A stretch of DNA of 64,000 bases from Anaerolineaceae bacterium (GCA_020634165.1 JACKCF010000001.1:1116001-1180000), one strand, 5' to 3'; shown: positions 51,576 through 60,961, counted from the first letter of the stretch. Notes: generated from the letters alone by a model not told the origin. A program made the numbers and translations.

Positions 51576-52328
51576 GTGACCAGTGGGCCTTACTTCTGGA
51601 CGACGGGCAACGCCGCTAAAGCCTACTGCTTGCAGTGGATCGCCAATGAGGTCGAAAAACGGGGCGTTGATGCCCCGTTGACCATCCTTGATATGGGCAG
51701 CGGCACCTCCGGCAATTTTGCGGAATTTTTGCAGGCCAATCCGAAGGTGGGCTACATCGGCGTGGAACCCTATGCGCTCGCCTGTGAAGCAGCCCGTAAA
51801 CTATTGCCGCAGCGCGAGAATATCCGCATTGTCAACGATCTGGCCTATGATCTCTACGGTCGTGTTATCACTGAACCTGTGGACATCGTTGTTTCGTTCA
51901 GCGTGATGGAACATGTCGTTCAGAGGCCGCGCTACCTGCAAACAGTTTATGACTGCCTCAAAGAGGGCGGGACGTTTCTGATTAACTACGACGCGGGCCA
52001 CTTCAATCCCAACCGTGACCTCAAAGAGAAGCTCAAGACCTTCCTCAGTCCCTGGATGGCACGCCTCGGCATGGAAGGGCGCTACCAGAAATTTGTCCCT
52101 GAGCAGGATTTTCGCCAGTGGGTACAGCAAATCGGTTTTGAAATCGTCGAGGCCAAGTCATTTAATACCCAGATGAAGGGCCTGCATAAGCGCATCCCAT
52201 CAGCGCATCAGCAGGAGCACCAACGCCGCTGGCTGGAATACGAAGAATGGCTCAACGAAATCGTCACTGACTACAGTGATGCCGATGCCTTCCTCTGGCT
52301 CAGTCGCAACTTCATCCTGCGCAAATAG
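51576..52328 (+). CDS. Class I SAM-dependent methyltransferase
   Basis: This is 250 residues from GTG 51576, 33 bases after malQ, so the two may be co-transcribed. Motif I is LTILDMGSGTSGNFAEF (about 35-51), the acidic residue after strand 2 is in IGVEPYALACEAAR, and VDIVVSFSVMEHV (about 110) is the motif IV region. The C-terminal part (about 150-250) is specific and unassigned. The substrate is unknown. Confidence 0.88.
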   Translation: MTSGPYFWTTGNAAKAYCLQWIANEVEKRGVDAPLTILDMGSGTSGNFAEFLQANPKVGYIGVEPYALACEAARKLLPQRENIRIVNDLAYDLYGRVITEPVDIVVSFSVMEHVVQRPRYLQTVYDCLKEGGTFLINYDAGHFNPNRDLKEKLKTFLSPWMARLGMEGRYQKFVPEQDFRQWVQQIGFEIVEAKSFNTQMKGLHKRIPSAHQQEHQRRWLEYEEWLNEIVTDYSDADAFLWLSRNFILRK

Positions 52329-52346
52329 TCATTGCACAGAGGTAAC

Positions 52347-52378
52347 AAAAAAAGCACAGTCATCAGGCTGTGCTTTTT
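52347..52378. terminator. Bidirectional terminator between the methyltransferase and flavodoxin genes
   Basis: AAAAAAAGCACAG (52347-52359) and CTGTGCTTTTT (52368-52378) form an 11-bp stem with an 8-base loop. The A run and T run make it work for both converging genes. Confidence 0.92.
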
Positions 52379-52400
52379 CCATTTTCCATTGCAGGCGATC

Positions 52401-52928
52401 TTACAGGCCGAACTCTGCCTTGACCTGCTTGACCCATGTCTCGATGCGGTCATCGGTCAGGTTCGCCTGACCTTCCTGGTCGATGCCTAGGCCCATCAGG
52501 GCTTCGCCGCCTTCTTCTTTCGCTGCCAGTGATTCCTCAAACTGGTAACGCTGTGCCGACCAGAAGCCGAACACCGTGCCGCCCTGGATCAGGACTTCAT
52601 CGGCCAGGATGCCCAGCGCATCCAGGAAGTTGAAACCATAGCCGTTCTGGTCACCCAGGCCGAACAGGGCCACTTTCTTACCACTGAAGTTCATGCTTTC
52701 CATCTTAGGCAGGAAGAACGCCCAGTCATCTTGTAATTCGCCTGTGTTCCAGGTCGGAATGCCCAGAATGATATGGCTGTAGCTCAAAATCTGTTCTGGG
52801 GTCGAGCCGCCGATGTTGTGAACATCAACCAGTCCACTTTCCAACTGGTTGAATTTTTCCGCAATTTGGTAGGCGACAGCTTCCGTATTACCCGTATTGC
52901 TGCCGAAAAATAAGCCAATCTTACCCAT
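52401..52928 (-). CDS. Flavodoxin (long-chain)
   Basis: This is 175 residues, the long-chain flavodoxin size. The FMN phosphate loop is LFFGSNTGNTEAVA (about 5-18). The isoalloxazine-contacting loops are LGIPTWNTGELQDDW (about 55-69) and GLGDQNGYGFNFLDALG (about 90-106). It is a small soluble one-electron carrier. AGGAG lies before the ATG. No reductase or ferredoxin gene adjoins; a P450 lies 3 kb away, but a link is not shown. Confidence 0.94.
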   Translation of the reverse strand: MGKIGLFFGSNTGNTEAVAYQIAEKFNQLESGLVDVHNIGGSTPEQILSYSHIILGIPTWNTGELQDDWAFFLPKMESMNFSGKKVALFGLGDQNGYGFNFLDALGILADEVLIQGGTVFGFWSAQRYQFEESLAAKEEGGEALMGLGIDQEGQANLTDDRIETWVKQVKAEFGL

Positions 52929-53304
52929 AAGAGGGAACTCCTAATCAAGCTAACACGCTGCCGAGACAAAGTCTGCTCAGAAATATAACAAAACTTCGCC
53001 GTCTTGTCTGTACTTGTGACTAAAAGCACAATGAAAGTATATCGTCTCCTCGGTGCTTTTGCGCCAGATTCTTCAGGAAAATTGAACAATTTGTTTGTAA
53101 ATCGCCTGATAGTATGAACAATCAGTTCATGCTATCCTGCTGACTACATCATCGTTTTCAACGAGAAATTATGACGTGTCGTTGGCACTTCTGGTTCGAG
53201 GCTCTAAGGTGCGGCATGCCAATCCCAGCCCATCTATACACAAGAAGATAATACAGAAGACCTTCGACGCAATTTAGTTCTTGATGAGATAGAAAGATAC
53301 AGCC
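52929..53304. other. Divergent intergenic region, flavodoxin / GH13 gene
   Basis: There is no convincing gene in these 376 bases. The region must hold promoters for both flanking genes. Its only clear structure is the inverted repeat at 53108-53136. Confidence 0.6.
53108..53136. promoter_or_regulatory. Long inverted repeat upstream of the GH13 gene
   Basis: GATAGTATGAAC (53108-53119) and GTTCATGCTATC (53125-53136) match at 11 of 12 positions around a 5-base centre. No T run follows, so an operator for an unknown regulator is more likely than a terminator. It lies about 170 bases before the GH13 start. Confidence 0.5.
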
Positions 53305-55176
53305 ATGTCTTTTATGCCAGATTGGACCAGAGGCGTCCACCATGATGGGTCGATCATGCACATATCGAACCCACTGCCTGCTCTGCATGAAACCGTGACG
53401 ATCACCCTGCGTACCCCGGCCAATGCGCCCATCAACCACGTCTTTATCCGCGCCATCGTCGATGGCGAATACCATCGCGAAGTCATGACCGTCACCGAAG
53501 AAAACACCGTCGCGCATATCTGGACAGGTGAACTGAAGCTGCCGCAGCATCATGTTGATTATTGCTTCAAGCTGATGACGGACGAAGGGGCTTACTACTA
53601 TACAGCGCGTGGCATGCACCGCAGCGATAGCCCCGATAGTGATTATTTCACGCTGCTGGCAGGCTATGAAGCGCCGGAATGGATACAGGATGCCATCTTC
53701 TACCAGATTTTCCCGGATCGCTTCAACAATGGCGACCCCAGTAACGATACCCAGGCGGGTGAAGTTGAGCGTAACGGTCTAAAGAGCACCAAGCCCAACT
53801 GGGGCGAACTGCCCACTCCCTGGCTAAAGAGCCGCAGCCTCGATTTTTTTGGTGGCGATTTGCAGGGCATCATCGACAAACTGGATTATCTGCAAGACCT
53901 GGGCATCAATGCCCTCTACCTCTGCCCGATCTTCACCGCTTCCACCAACCATAAGTACGATATTCAGGACTTCTGGCAGGTGGATAAGCATTTTGGTGGC
54001 AACGAAGCCCTGGTTGCTTTGCGCAAAGCGCTCGATGAACGCGGCATGCACATCATTCTGGATATTACGACCAACCACATCGGTAATCGCAATCCCTGGT
54101 ATCTGGACGCGGTTGAGAATCCCAATGCGCCCACTGCCGATTTCTTCGACTACGACCCTGACACGGGCAAAATCGATACCTGGCTTGGTGTGCCGCTGCT
54201 CATCAAGCTCAACTACAAAAGTCAGAAGCTGCGCGACCGTATGTATCGTGATGCCGATTCCGCACTGCGTTTCTGGCTAAATGAACCCTACAGCATTGAT
54301 GGCTGGCGCCTGGATGTGGCCAACATGACTGGCAACCTGCGGGAAAATCAACTTGACCACGAAGTATGGCATGAGATGCGGCCCTACATCAAAGGCGAGC
54401 ACCCGCAGGCTTATCTACTAGGTGAATACTTCATGGATGGTACGCCGCACCTGGCTGGCGATGAACTGGATGCCTCCATGAACTACACTGGTTTCAATAT
54501 TCCCGCGCGCCGCTGGATCGGTGGCGAGGATGTAGGTGTAGCCGATGGCAAGCCCTGGGGTGATACTGAACTGCTCCCTTCATCAGCAGTTGCCGAACAG
54601 TGGCTGCGATTTATGGCCGCTGTACCCTATGCCATCACCCTACAGCAGTTCAACCAGCTTTGCAGCCACGATACGACCCGAATTCTGCGCGTTGCTGGCG
54701 AGGACAAGGACCTCGTTCGGGCTGGCGCGGCGCTGTTGATTGGCTTCCCTGGGACGCCCTGCATTTACTATGGCGATGAAATCGGCATGACAGGTGGCAA
54801 AGACCCGGACAACCGTCGCTGCATGCCCTGGGATGAAAGCGAGTGGGATTGCGATATGCTCGATTACTATCGCAATCTGGTCAGCATTCGCAAGAACAGT
54901 TCGGCTCTGAAATATGGCGGTTTTCAGGTGCTTTTTGCCGAGGGTGATCTATTGGCCTATCAGCGTCACACACCCGATCAGACCATTATCGTGGCGGTTT
55001 ATCGCGGCCCTGGTGAATCACCAGGTTACCAGATACCAGCATGGCAGGGCGGTCTGGAAGATGGTGCTAAACTCAAGGACTTGCTATCTGGCAGGACCTT
55101 TACTGTCGCAAATGGGCATTTGCCACTTTCCGGCTTGCAACACGGTCAGGCCCTGCTCTTAGAATTACAGCAATAG
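53305..55176 (+). CDS. GH13 cyclomaltodextrinase / neopullulanase-type enzyme
   Basis: This is 623 residues. An N-terminal beta domain of about 120 residues (HYREVMTVTEENTVAHIWTG is part of it) is CBM34-like, as in neopullulanase and cyclomaltodextrinase. The GH13 barrel has FYQIFPDRFNNGDPSND (about 134), region I LDITTNHIG, region II GWRLDVANM (nucleophile Asp near 337), region III YLLGEYF (acid Glu near 373) and region IV near CSHDTTRIL (about 453). There is no signal peptide, so it is intracellular. It should open cyclodextrins and cut maltodextrins or pullulan, next to malQ. The start ATG 53305 has only a weak upstream AGA-rich site. Confidence 0.93.
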   Translation: MSFMPDWTRGVHHDGSIMHISNPLPALHETVTITLRTPANAPINHVFIRAIVDGEYHREVMTVTEENTVAHIWTGELKLPQHHVDYCFKLMTDEGAYYYTARGMHRSDSPDSDYFTLLAGYEAPEWIQDAIFYQIFPDRFNNGDPSNDTQAGEVERNGLKSTKPNWGELPTPWLKSRSLDFFGGDLQGIIDKLDYLQDLGINALYLCPIFTASTNHKYDIQDFWQVDKHFGGNEALVALRKALDERGMHIILDITTNHIGNRNPWYLDAVENPNAPTADFFDYDPDTGKIDTWLGVPLLIKLNYKSQKLRDRMYRDADSALRFWLNEPYSIDGWRLDVANMTGNLRENQLDHEVWHEMRPYIKGEHPQAYLLGEYFMDGTPHLAGDELDASMNYTGFNIPARRWIGGEDVGVADGKPWGDTELLPSSAVAEQWLRFMAAVPYAITLQQFNQLCSHDTTRILRVAGEDKDLVRAGAALLIGFPGTPCIYYGDEIGMTGGKDPDNRRCMPWDESEWDCDMLDYYRNLVSIRKNSSALKYGGFQVLFAEGDLLAYQRHTPDQTIIVAVYRGPGESPGYQIPAWQGGLEDGAKLKDLLSGRTFTVANGHLPLSGLQHGQALLLELQQ

Positions 55177-55185
55177 ACATCGTAG

Positions 55186-55205
55186 GGGCAAGGCATGCCT
55201 TGCCC
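55186..55205. repeat. 20-bp perfect palindrome with GTAG lead (REP-like)
   Basis: GGGCAAGGCATGCCTTGCCC at 55186-55205 is fully self-complementary and is preceded by GTAG. A GTAG tetranucleotide before a palindrome is the form of REP elements mobilised by RAYT transposases. It lies between convergent genes, where it may also stop transcription. Confidence 0.65.
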
Positions 55206-55223
55206 TGACCTCTACAAATGGCG

Positions 55224-55778
55224 CTACAGACCTTCGACAAAACGCTCCAATATCGACGACCACTTTTCTTTCGCCTCAGTATTGAGTTCGTGCGTCTGTA
55301 GTTCCATATGGTTCACGATGATCAATGCCGTGCCGTTCTTCTTCGGCTCGCTGGTAACACGGATTGACGAACCATCATCGGCCCTTGTTCGCCATGTGAT
55401 GCGCTTCTCTGTGCCGCTGGAGCGCACATCCTCGGCGACAATCGCCTGCACTTCCTCATCTTCGTCAGCGAACGCGATCCATTTATCCATGAGTTCTTGC
55501 ATGCCAAGCTGCGTGGATTTGCTTGCGCTTGTCTCGAAGGTGCCATCGGAACGTTGGCCAGGTAACCGCCGACCAATATATTGTTCATAAGCGACGGTCA
55601 CGGATTGCGCCCACCAGGCATGATTGTCAATCTGGCCATCCAGTTCGTCCAACAGAAGTGTCGCAATTTCGTAATGGCTCAGATTCTTGGCGTCGATGCT
55701 GTCCATGTACTGCATCCACTCATCCCAGGAGCGATTGGTCGCGCGTACAATAACATCTGTTTTCGATGGTTTCGTCAT
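55224..55778 (-). CDS. DUF4287-like / SRPBCC-type protein
   Basis: This is 184 residues. The N-terminal half (RSWDEWMQYMDSIDAKNLSH, then ATLLLDELDGQIDNHAWWAQ) resembles DUF4287-like domains. The C-terminal half (ITWRTRADDGSSIRVTSEPK, VNHMELQTHELNTEAKEKW) resembles the SRPBCC/AHSA1 lipid-binding fold. That pairing occurs in soil and environmental bacteria with no defined function. The assignment is by recall of the patterns. It ends close to a REP-like palindrome. Confidence 0.65.
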   Translation of the reverse strand: MTKPSKTDVIVRATNRSWDEWMQYMDSIDAKNLSHYEIATLLLDELDGQIDNHAWWAQSVTVAYEQYIGRRLPGQRSDGTFETSASKSTQLGMQELMDKWIAFADEDEEVQAIVAEDVRSSGTEKRITWRTRADDGSSIRVTSEPKKNGTALIIVNHMELQTHELNTEAKEKWSSILERFVEGL

Positions 55779-55965
55779 GTGATGACTTGCCTCCTTGTCT
55801 TAACAGCATTCGGGCCAAAATATAGAGGTGGTTTTGCCACCACTCATACACTTTATTCACTTCCGACGAAGGTAAATTTGGGAACAAATGTTCTTTCACC
55901 CTCATTATAGGCAATTATTTATACACATGTCAAATCTGGTGACTGCAACTCAGGACAATACAAGA

Positions 55966-55997
55966 ATAAAAAAGCCACAAGCCATAGACTTGTGGCT
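55966..55997 (-). terminator. Terminator of the P450 gene
   Basis: AGCCACAAG (55973-55981) and CTTGTGGCT (55989-55997) form a perfect 9-bp stem with a 7-base loop. On the minus strand it is followed by TTTTTTATTC. Confidence 0.9.
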
Positions 55998-56016
55998 GAC
56001 CATTTCCTGATAAGTT

Positions 56017-57336
56017 TCACCTGCGTCTGAATCGGACCTGCATCCCATCTTTAGGCATCAGCGTGGGTCGATAAACCATCTTCAGATTCTGTCTCTCGGC
56101 CAATTCCCACTCGAAGTGCCGCAGCAGATACGACAGCAGAATCTTCATCTCCATCTGGGCGAAGGCGTAGCCGACACACACCCGCGCACCACCCCCGAAC
56201 CCCACCAGGCTAAACGGCACACTGCTCTCATTTCGCTCTGGGCTGAATCGCTCCGGGTCAAACGTGTTTGGATCAGTATAAATGGATGGGTCACGATGAG
56301 CGACATTGATCGGGTATAGCGCCGTCCAGCCTTCGGGTACACGATAGCCCGCAAACTCAAATGTCTCGACCACACCTCGGAACCCTGCTGGAACGGGTGG
56401 GTACATGCGCTCGACTTCCTTAAGCACCATATCCAGATAGGGCATCTGCCGCAGATGGTCCATCGTCATCCGCTCGCCGATGTTCAGCATCGCTTGTTCG
56501 GCCCTGGCTTTTTCCAGCACATGAGGGTTCTGGTACAGGGCCATTGCCAGCGAAGTCAGCATACTGGCGCTGGTCTCATGCCCCGCGAAGAGCATCAGCA
56601 GCGTTTGTGCTTGTAATTCCTCATTCGTCAGCGCCTGACCGTCTTCATCGCGCGTCTGCACCAGCAGACTGAGCGCATCATGCGTCGGGTTCGCCCGTCG
56701 ATTATCAATCGCGGCATCGATATATTTGAGCAACTCCTCCCGCGCGGCCAATGCCTGCCCATAAGGTGTCCACGGCCACCGCACCGGAACCGTGACAAAG
56801 CCCCGCGTCAGGGTGATGAATAACTTGCTCAATCGCTCGATGTCGTCGCCAGGTTCGCTGCCGGTCAGTAGGGTACTGGCGACTTCAAACGTATACTGCT
56901 TGTTCTGCTGCAACCACCGGAATTCGCCCAGCGTGGCCCATTTTTCCACATAGCGTCGGGCGATGTCGTCCATCGTATCCAGGTAATTATGCAGCGCCTG
57001 CCGATGGAATGCAGGCATAATCAATTTGCGCTTTTGCCGATGTTCCTCGCCATCCTGCACAAACAGTGAATGCCCCAATAGCTCGACGAAGGTCGGCGGC
57101 CAGCCGTCTCGCCAGGAAAAATGCTGCGCGCCCGTTTGCAGCACAAAACGATTGGCTTCTGGCCCCATGAACACCGCAATATCACGCCCCAATACCCGCG
57201 TCTTCCAGATCGGACCGTATTTCGCATATTGCTCCATCAGGAAATCGAGGTCGAGCAGGCGCGGTGGTTCGCCAATGAAGGGCAAGCCCAGGCTCCCCGG
57301 CGGCAGCGGCTTCTTTTGCAAAGAGGATGTGGCCAT
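56017..57336 (-). CDS. Cytochrome P450
   Basis: This is 439 residues. The I-helix oxygen-binding motif is FAGHETSASML (about 250), the K-helix ExxR is KEVERMYPPVP (about 312), and the haem loop FGGGARVCVGYAFAQ has the proximal Cys387. It has a Pro-rich start (KKPLPPGSLGLPFIGEPPR) without a membrane anchor, so it is soluble. The sequence type recalls CYP120/CYP26-like and fatty-acid or terpenoid hydroxylases. The substrate is not predictable. No redox partner gene adjoins; the flavodoxin at 52401 is a possible but unproven donor. Confidence 0.94.
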   Translation of the reverse strand: MATSSLQKKPLPPGSLGLPFIGEPPRLLDLDFLMEQYAKYGPIWKTRVLGRDIAVFMGPEANRFVLQTGAQHFSWRDGWPPTFVELLGHSLFVQDGEEHRQKRKLIMPAFHRQALHNYLDTMDDIARRYVEKWATLGEFRWLQQNKQYTFEVASTLLTGSEPGDDIERLSKLFITLTRGFVTVPVRWPWTPYGQALAAREELLKYIDAAIDNRRANPTHDALSLLVQTRDEDGQALTNEELQAQTLLMLFAGHETSASMLTSLAMALYQNPHVLEKARAEQAMLNIGERMTMDHLRQMPYLDMVLKEVERMYPPVPAGFRGVVETFEFAGYRVPEGWTALYPINVAHRDPSIYTDPNTFDPERFSPERNESSVPFSLVGFGGGARVCVGYAFAQMEMKILLSYLLRHFEWELAERQNLKMVYRPTLMPKDGMQVRFRRR

Positions 57337-57607
57337 TTCAACGCATTCTAACGAGATAATTCACGCACCCGATTATGGCAAAATACCATCTCATTAGCCA
57401 CCGTAGCGTGTTAGTAGGCGTATCGAATAACGTGGAAAGTCGAGTTTCTCCTGGCACCCGTTCCTAACTTCCTTTTCCCACAGGGCAGGGTGCCAAAAGA
57501 GGTTTCATAAGTCCCTCTCCAGGGAGAGACGGATATAGGATGAGGGAAAAAAATCATGGACACGCTATTGTGTATCCTGCGTCCGACTGCACGCAATTTG
57601 CCCCAAT
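57337..57607. other. Intergenic region with two small inverted repeats
   Basis: No gene is seen. GGCACCC (57453-57459) and GGGTGCC (57488-57494) could form a loose hairpin, and CCTCTCC/GGAGAG near 57513-57528 a tight one. The latter, with its GGATGAGGG tail, looks like a worn copy of a common intergenic repeat. Confidence 0.4.
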
Positions 57608-58081
57608 TTACACCACCGGATGTTCTCGTTCCAGCAAAAACGTCGGCGCGGTGATGCCCAATGCCAGACACCCTAGCAGCGCGACGGTCTGAACACCATT
57701 CACTGCTGCTTCAGCCAATGTCGCCTGGATTTGCCCTGGCTCCTGATGAATCAAATCTACCAGCCCGATCATCGTCTGGTAAGCGAACACGCCCGGCACC
57801 ATCGGAATCGCACCTGTGATGCCGAAGATCATCGACGGCATTTTCAACTTGCGTGCAATGAACTTGGACATGAAGCCCACGATCAGGGCACCCAGCAGAG
57901 TTGCGGTAGTAATGCCCATGCCGAATTGGTCCATCATCAGCGTGCGAACAGCATGCCCACATGCCCCGACCAGTGCGCAGTAAGCCAGCGCTCGCCTCGG
58001 TACATTGAACAGCACACCGAAGCCAACCGCCGCCACGCCTGACCATAGTGCATCTTCGAGAACAGCAAGCAGGATGGTCAT
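57608..58081 (-). CDS. Threonine/serine exporter-like protein, small subunit (ThrE C-half / YjjB-like)
   Basis: This is 157 residues from ATG 58081, the same length as E. coli YjjB; a longer in-frame start lies inside the partner gene and is unlikely. About four to five membrane segments are visible, with conserved PRRALAYCALVGACGHAVR (about 28-46) and ITGAIPMVPGVFAYQTMIGL (about 92-111). The start overlaps the partner's stop as ATGA. Together the two rebuild the full ThrE fold. The exported compound could be threonine/serine or a dicarboxylate such as succinate. Confidence 0.9.
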   Translation of the reverse strand: MTILLAVLEDALWSGVAAVGFGVLFNVPRRALAYCALVGACGHAVRTLMMDQFGMGITTATLLGALIVGFMSKFIARKLKMPSMIFGITGAIPMVPGVFAYQTMIGLVDLIHQEPGQIQATLAEAAVNGVQTVALLGCLALGITAPTFLLEREHPVV

Positions 58082-58917
58082 AGGCCGCTGACCCCCATGG
58101 TGGTGATCGCCAGCGAGAGGCCCATCGCGATTGCCAGCGACAGGATCGCCCCCCATACGCTTCGCGCCAGCCCATTAGTGATATGCCCGTTGAGGAAATC
58201 TTCCGAGCCATTAATCAGCGGCACCCCAGGAACCAGCAGCAGTACTGATGCCGCCAGCGCCGTACTGGAGAGGGGACTCAGCGAAAGTAGCTCGGCTAAA
58301 CTGGCGACAATACCGGCCACAAAAGCCGTGATGACCCAATTCAGCACTGTATTTAGCTCGACTGAGTGCAGCCATTGACGAGCAAACATTGCCCCGCTCG
58401 ATGCGAAGAAGGTCACAGCAAACGTCGCGATATCGCCACCAAACAGCCGATTGAAAGCTGCACATGCCAGCCCAACCGCCAACACAACCGTCCAGCGGTT
58501 GTAATGGGGGCGCTCATCAATCGCCATCAGCTTCTCACCGACCCCAAAACGGTCGATTTTGCCGTCCTGCACCTGGTACGATAACTCGCTGATCTCAGCG
58601 ATCACGGTCATATCGACGCCCCGGCTGGGCGCGCGCCGCACCTTCGTACGGAACTCATAATTGTTGATGGTGGTGGCGACGATGGCATCCGGCGTCACCA
58701 GGATGTCCATCCAATCAGCGCCTAGCCCCGTGCCCAACCGATGGATGGTCTGTTCGACGCGGTTGGTATCGGCACCATATTGCAGCAGCATCTGTCCAGC
58801 CCATAAGGACAGTCGCATAACATCGCGCAGGGCCTCGCGATCCAGTTCGGGTTTGTGAGTATGATGATCGGCAGCAACGGCCACAATGTCCCTCTCGTTC
58901 AGTCGTGGATCAAACAT
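58078..58917 (-). CDS. Threonine/serine exporter-like protein, large subunit (ThrE N-half / YjjP-like)
   Basis: This is 279 residues. A soluble N-terminal domain (MRLSLWAGQMLLQYGADTNR, about 33-52; then DILVTPDAIVATTINN) precedes about five membrane segments. The first lies after the loop around residue 130, and the last two are ALAASVLLLVPGVPLINGSE and the C-terminal helices. This is the ThrE/DUF1212 pattern. It is encoded just ahead of its small partner with a 4-base overlap. In Corynebacterium both halves are one protein; here they are split, as in E. coli YjjPB. Confidence 0.91.
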   Translation of the reverse strand: MFDPRLNERDIVAVAADHHTHKPELDREALRDVMRLSLWAGQMLLQYGADTNRVEQTIHRLGTGLGADWMDILVTPDAIVATTINNYEFRTKVRRAPSRGVDMTVIAEISELSYQVQDGKIDRFGVGEKLMAIDERPHYNRWTVVLAVGLACAAFNRLFGGDIATFAVTFFASSGAMFARQWLHSVELNTVLNWVITAFVAGIVASLAELLSLSPLSSTALAASVLLLVPGVPLINGSEDFLNGHITNGLARSVWGAILSLAIAMGLSLAITTMGVSGL

Positions 58918-59034
58918 CAGTTGAACCTGGCAAGAAGAACTAAGTAACGGCCTAAGTGAGAAGAAAATGGCACATGGTTATTGGGGCGTGCCTAATTCAT
59001 TATACGCGAGGGTCCATGATTGCCCGTGATGACA

Positions 59035-59433
59035 TCAATCATATTGACCCATGACATACAGCCACTTGCCCTTAACTCTTTTAAACGTACTTTTCTCCGT
59101 AAAGCTCGTATCACGCAGATTCTGCATCAGTCCCGCCCGGAACGTAACCGTATCCGCTGTTGTGTCGAGGATCGTCAGTGCGGCGAACTGCGTCTGCGTG
59201 GCAAATGCCAGGATTTCCGCTGTCCATAAGCGCTTATCCTGCTTGCGATGGGGGCTGTCTGGGTGCGTCGTCTGCATGATGAAATCGGCGTTGTGCAGCG
59301 CATAGGCACTGTACCGCGCCCGCATCAGCGCTTCCGGCGTTGGCGCCAGTTTGCCCTTGTGATACGGCTGGCAGCATTCGGTATATAGTCGCCCGCTGTG
59401 GCATGGGCAAAGCACTTGATCGTTGATAATCAT
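59035..59433 (-). CDS. YchJ-family protein with SEC-C-type zinc motif
   Basis: This is 132 residues from ATG 59433 (GGAG 4 bases ahead); an earlier in-frame start adds 15 residues unlike the family. The N-terminal motif CPCHSGRLYTECCQPYHKG is the SEC-C zinc-binding pattern. The rest (EALMRARYSAYALHNADFIM, TFKRVKGKWLYVMG) is the NTF2-like YchJ domain. It is small and cytoplasmic with unknown function. Confidence 0.92.
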   Translation of the reverse strand: MIINDQVLCPCHSGRLYTECCQPYHKGKLAPTPEALMRARYSAYALHNADFIMQTTHPDSPHRKQDKRLWTAEILAFATQTQFAALTILDTTADTVTFRAGLMQNLRDTSFTEKSTFKRVKGKWLYVMGQYD

Positions 59434-59545
59434 TTTCTCCGGTGTGATCTCTGGGCGAGCCAATGATGGTTCGCCCAAATTTCTTATTTAGAGTTTTTTG
59501 GTGTTACCTTTTTGCGAAAAAGGTGACAAATGAAAGCCATTAAAT

Positions 59546-60961
59546 CTACAAACCAATGCGCTTGTGCGTGTTGGCAATCTTCTTCATGGAAACCACCAGC
59601 GCCGCCGTGCGGAAATCTTCAATACCTGCATTCTCATGGAAAGTCTGCTTAATTTCCTGATAGGCTTCGCGCATGGTATCGTCCAAGCCGGAGCGCACCA
59701 TCGATAGTTCATCACTGCCCTGCATGATGCGATGCTTGAGCTTGCTCTCGATCTCTTTTCCGGTGGCGGCTTCAATGGCGTCCACTATCGCCTTTGCCCG
59801 GAATTCATCCAGCCGTCGTTGCATACGCCCAAACCGAATATGCGAAAGGTTCTTGATCCACTCGAAGTAAGACACGGTCACACCGCCCGCATTGGCAAAA
59901 AAGTCTGGTATCACCATGATGCCCCGTTCCAACAGAACGCGATCTGCTTCATAAGTGATCGGGCCATTAGCAGCCTCCACAACCAGCTTCGCCTGAATAT
60001 CTGCTGCGTTCGCCAGCGTGATTTGCCCCTCAAGCGCGGCTGGAATCAGAATATCGCAGGGGTAGGTCAGGAACCTGGTGCCTTCTTCGTGATATGTCCC
60101 GCCAGGGAATCCCTTTACGCCACCATGCACATTGATCCACTCACGCAGAGCTTCGATATCGATGCCATCTTCATTGATGATTGCGCCATCCCATTCAATC
60201 ACGACGATGATTCTGGCGTCATCTTCTGCCAGGAACTTGGCTGCATGGTAGCCGACATTGCCCAGACCCTGCACCACGATCTTTTTGCCAGCCAGGTCGC
60301 CCGTGAGGCCCGTTCGTGCGACATCGTCACGATTGCGGAAGAACTCGCGGATGACATACATCACCCCGCGACCCGTCGCTTCCGTGCGACCGCGGACGCC
60401 GCCCATATCGACAGGCTTGCCAGTCACGCAGCCCAAATAGTTGATGTCTTCCGGTCTTAGCATCTGGTAGGTATCGACGATCCACGCCATTTCGCGCTCA
60501 CCTGTGCCCATATCCGGCGCAGGCACGTTGTCACTTGGCCCGATAAATCCCTTGTTGATTAATGCCTGGGCGAAGCGCCGCGTGATGCGTTCTAGCTCAC
60601 CTTCGGAGTGCTCTCTCGGATTCAGGCGCAGCCCACCCTTGGAGCCACCATAGGGCACGTTCACCAGCGCGCATTTATAAGTCATGAGGGCAGCCAGCGC
60701 TTCGACTTCGTCCTCATTGACGATGCTGGCATAACGAATGCCACCCTTCGCAGGCAGGCGGTGTTCGCTGTGGGTACAGCGCCATCCCGTGAATGTCTTC
60801 CAACTGCCGTCATCCATTTCCACTGGGAATTGCACCTTAATCGTTGTATCCGGTGCCTGGATTTCTTCGGCCCATCCAGGTGGCAAATCGAGATATTGGA
60901 CGGTCTTGGCCACCATACGTTCGACGTTTTGCAGGAAGGTGCCATTTTTAGGTGCGGTCAT
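59546..60961 (-). CDS. gdhA: Glutamate dehydrogenase
   Basis: This is 471 residues, a little longer than the usual 415-450. The substrate site has HRLPAKGGIRY (about 69-79) and MTYKCALVNVPYGGSKGG (about 93-110) with the catalytic Lys. The dinucleotide domain has IVVQGLGNVGYHAAKFL (about 225). The C-terminal part reads ANAGGVTVSYFEWIKN. It converts glutamate and 2-oxoglutarate plus ammonium, linking carbon and nitrogen metabolism. AAAGGA lies about 11 bases before the ATG. Coenzyme choice cannot be read safely. Confidence 0.96.
   Translation of the reverse strand: MTAPKNGTFLQNVERMVAKTVQYLDLPPGWAEEIQAPDTTIKVQFPVEMDDGSWKTFTGWRCTHSEHRLPAKGGIRYASIVNEDEVEALAALMTYKCALVNVPYGGSKGGLRLNPREHSEGELERITRRFAQALINKGFIGPSDNVPAPDMGTGEREMAWIVDTYQMLRPEDINYLGCVTGKPVDMGGVRGRTEATGRGVMYVIREFFRNRDDVARTGLTGDLAGKKIVVQGLGNVGYHAAKFLAEDDARIIVVIEWDGAIINEDGIDIEALREWINVHGGVKGFPGGTYHEEGTRFLTYPCDILIPAALEGQITLANAADIQAKLVVEAANGPITYEADRVLLERGIMVIPDFFANAGGVTVSYFEWIKNLSHIRFGRMQRRLDEFRAKAIVDAIEAATGKEIESKLKHRIMQGSDELSMVRSGLDDTMREAYQEIKQTFHENAGIEDFRTAALVVSMKKIANTHKRIGL

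Noticed and set aside
57511..57545. Possible named repeat family or small RNA
   Set aside because: Only one short, imperfect copy is present in the window, so no family can be assigned.
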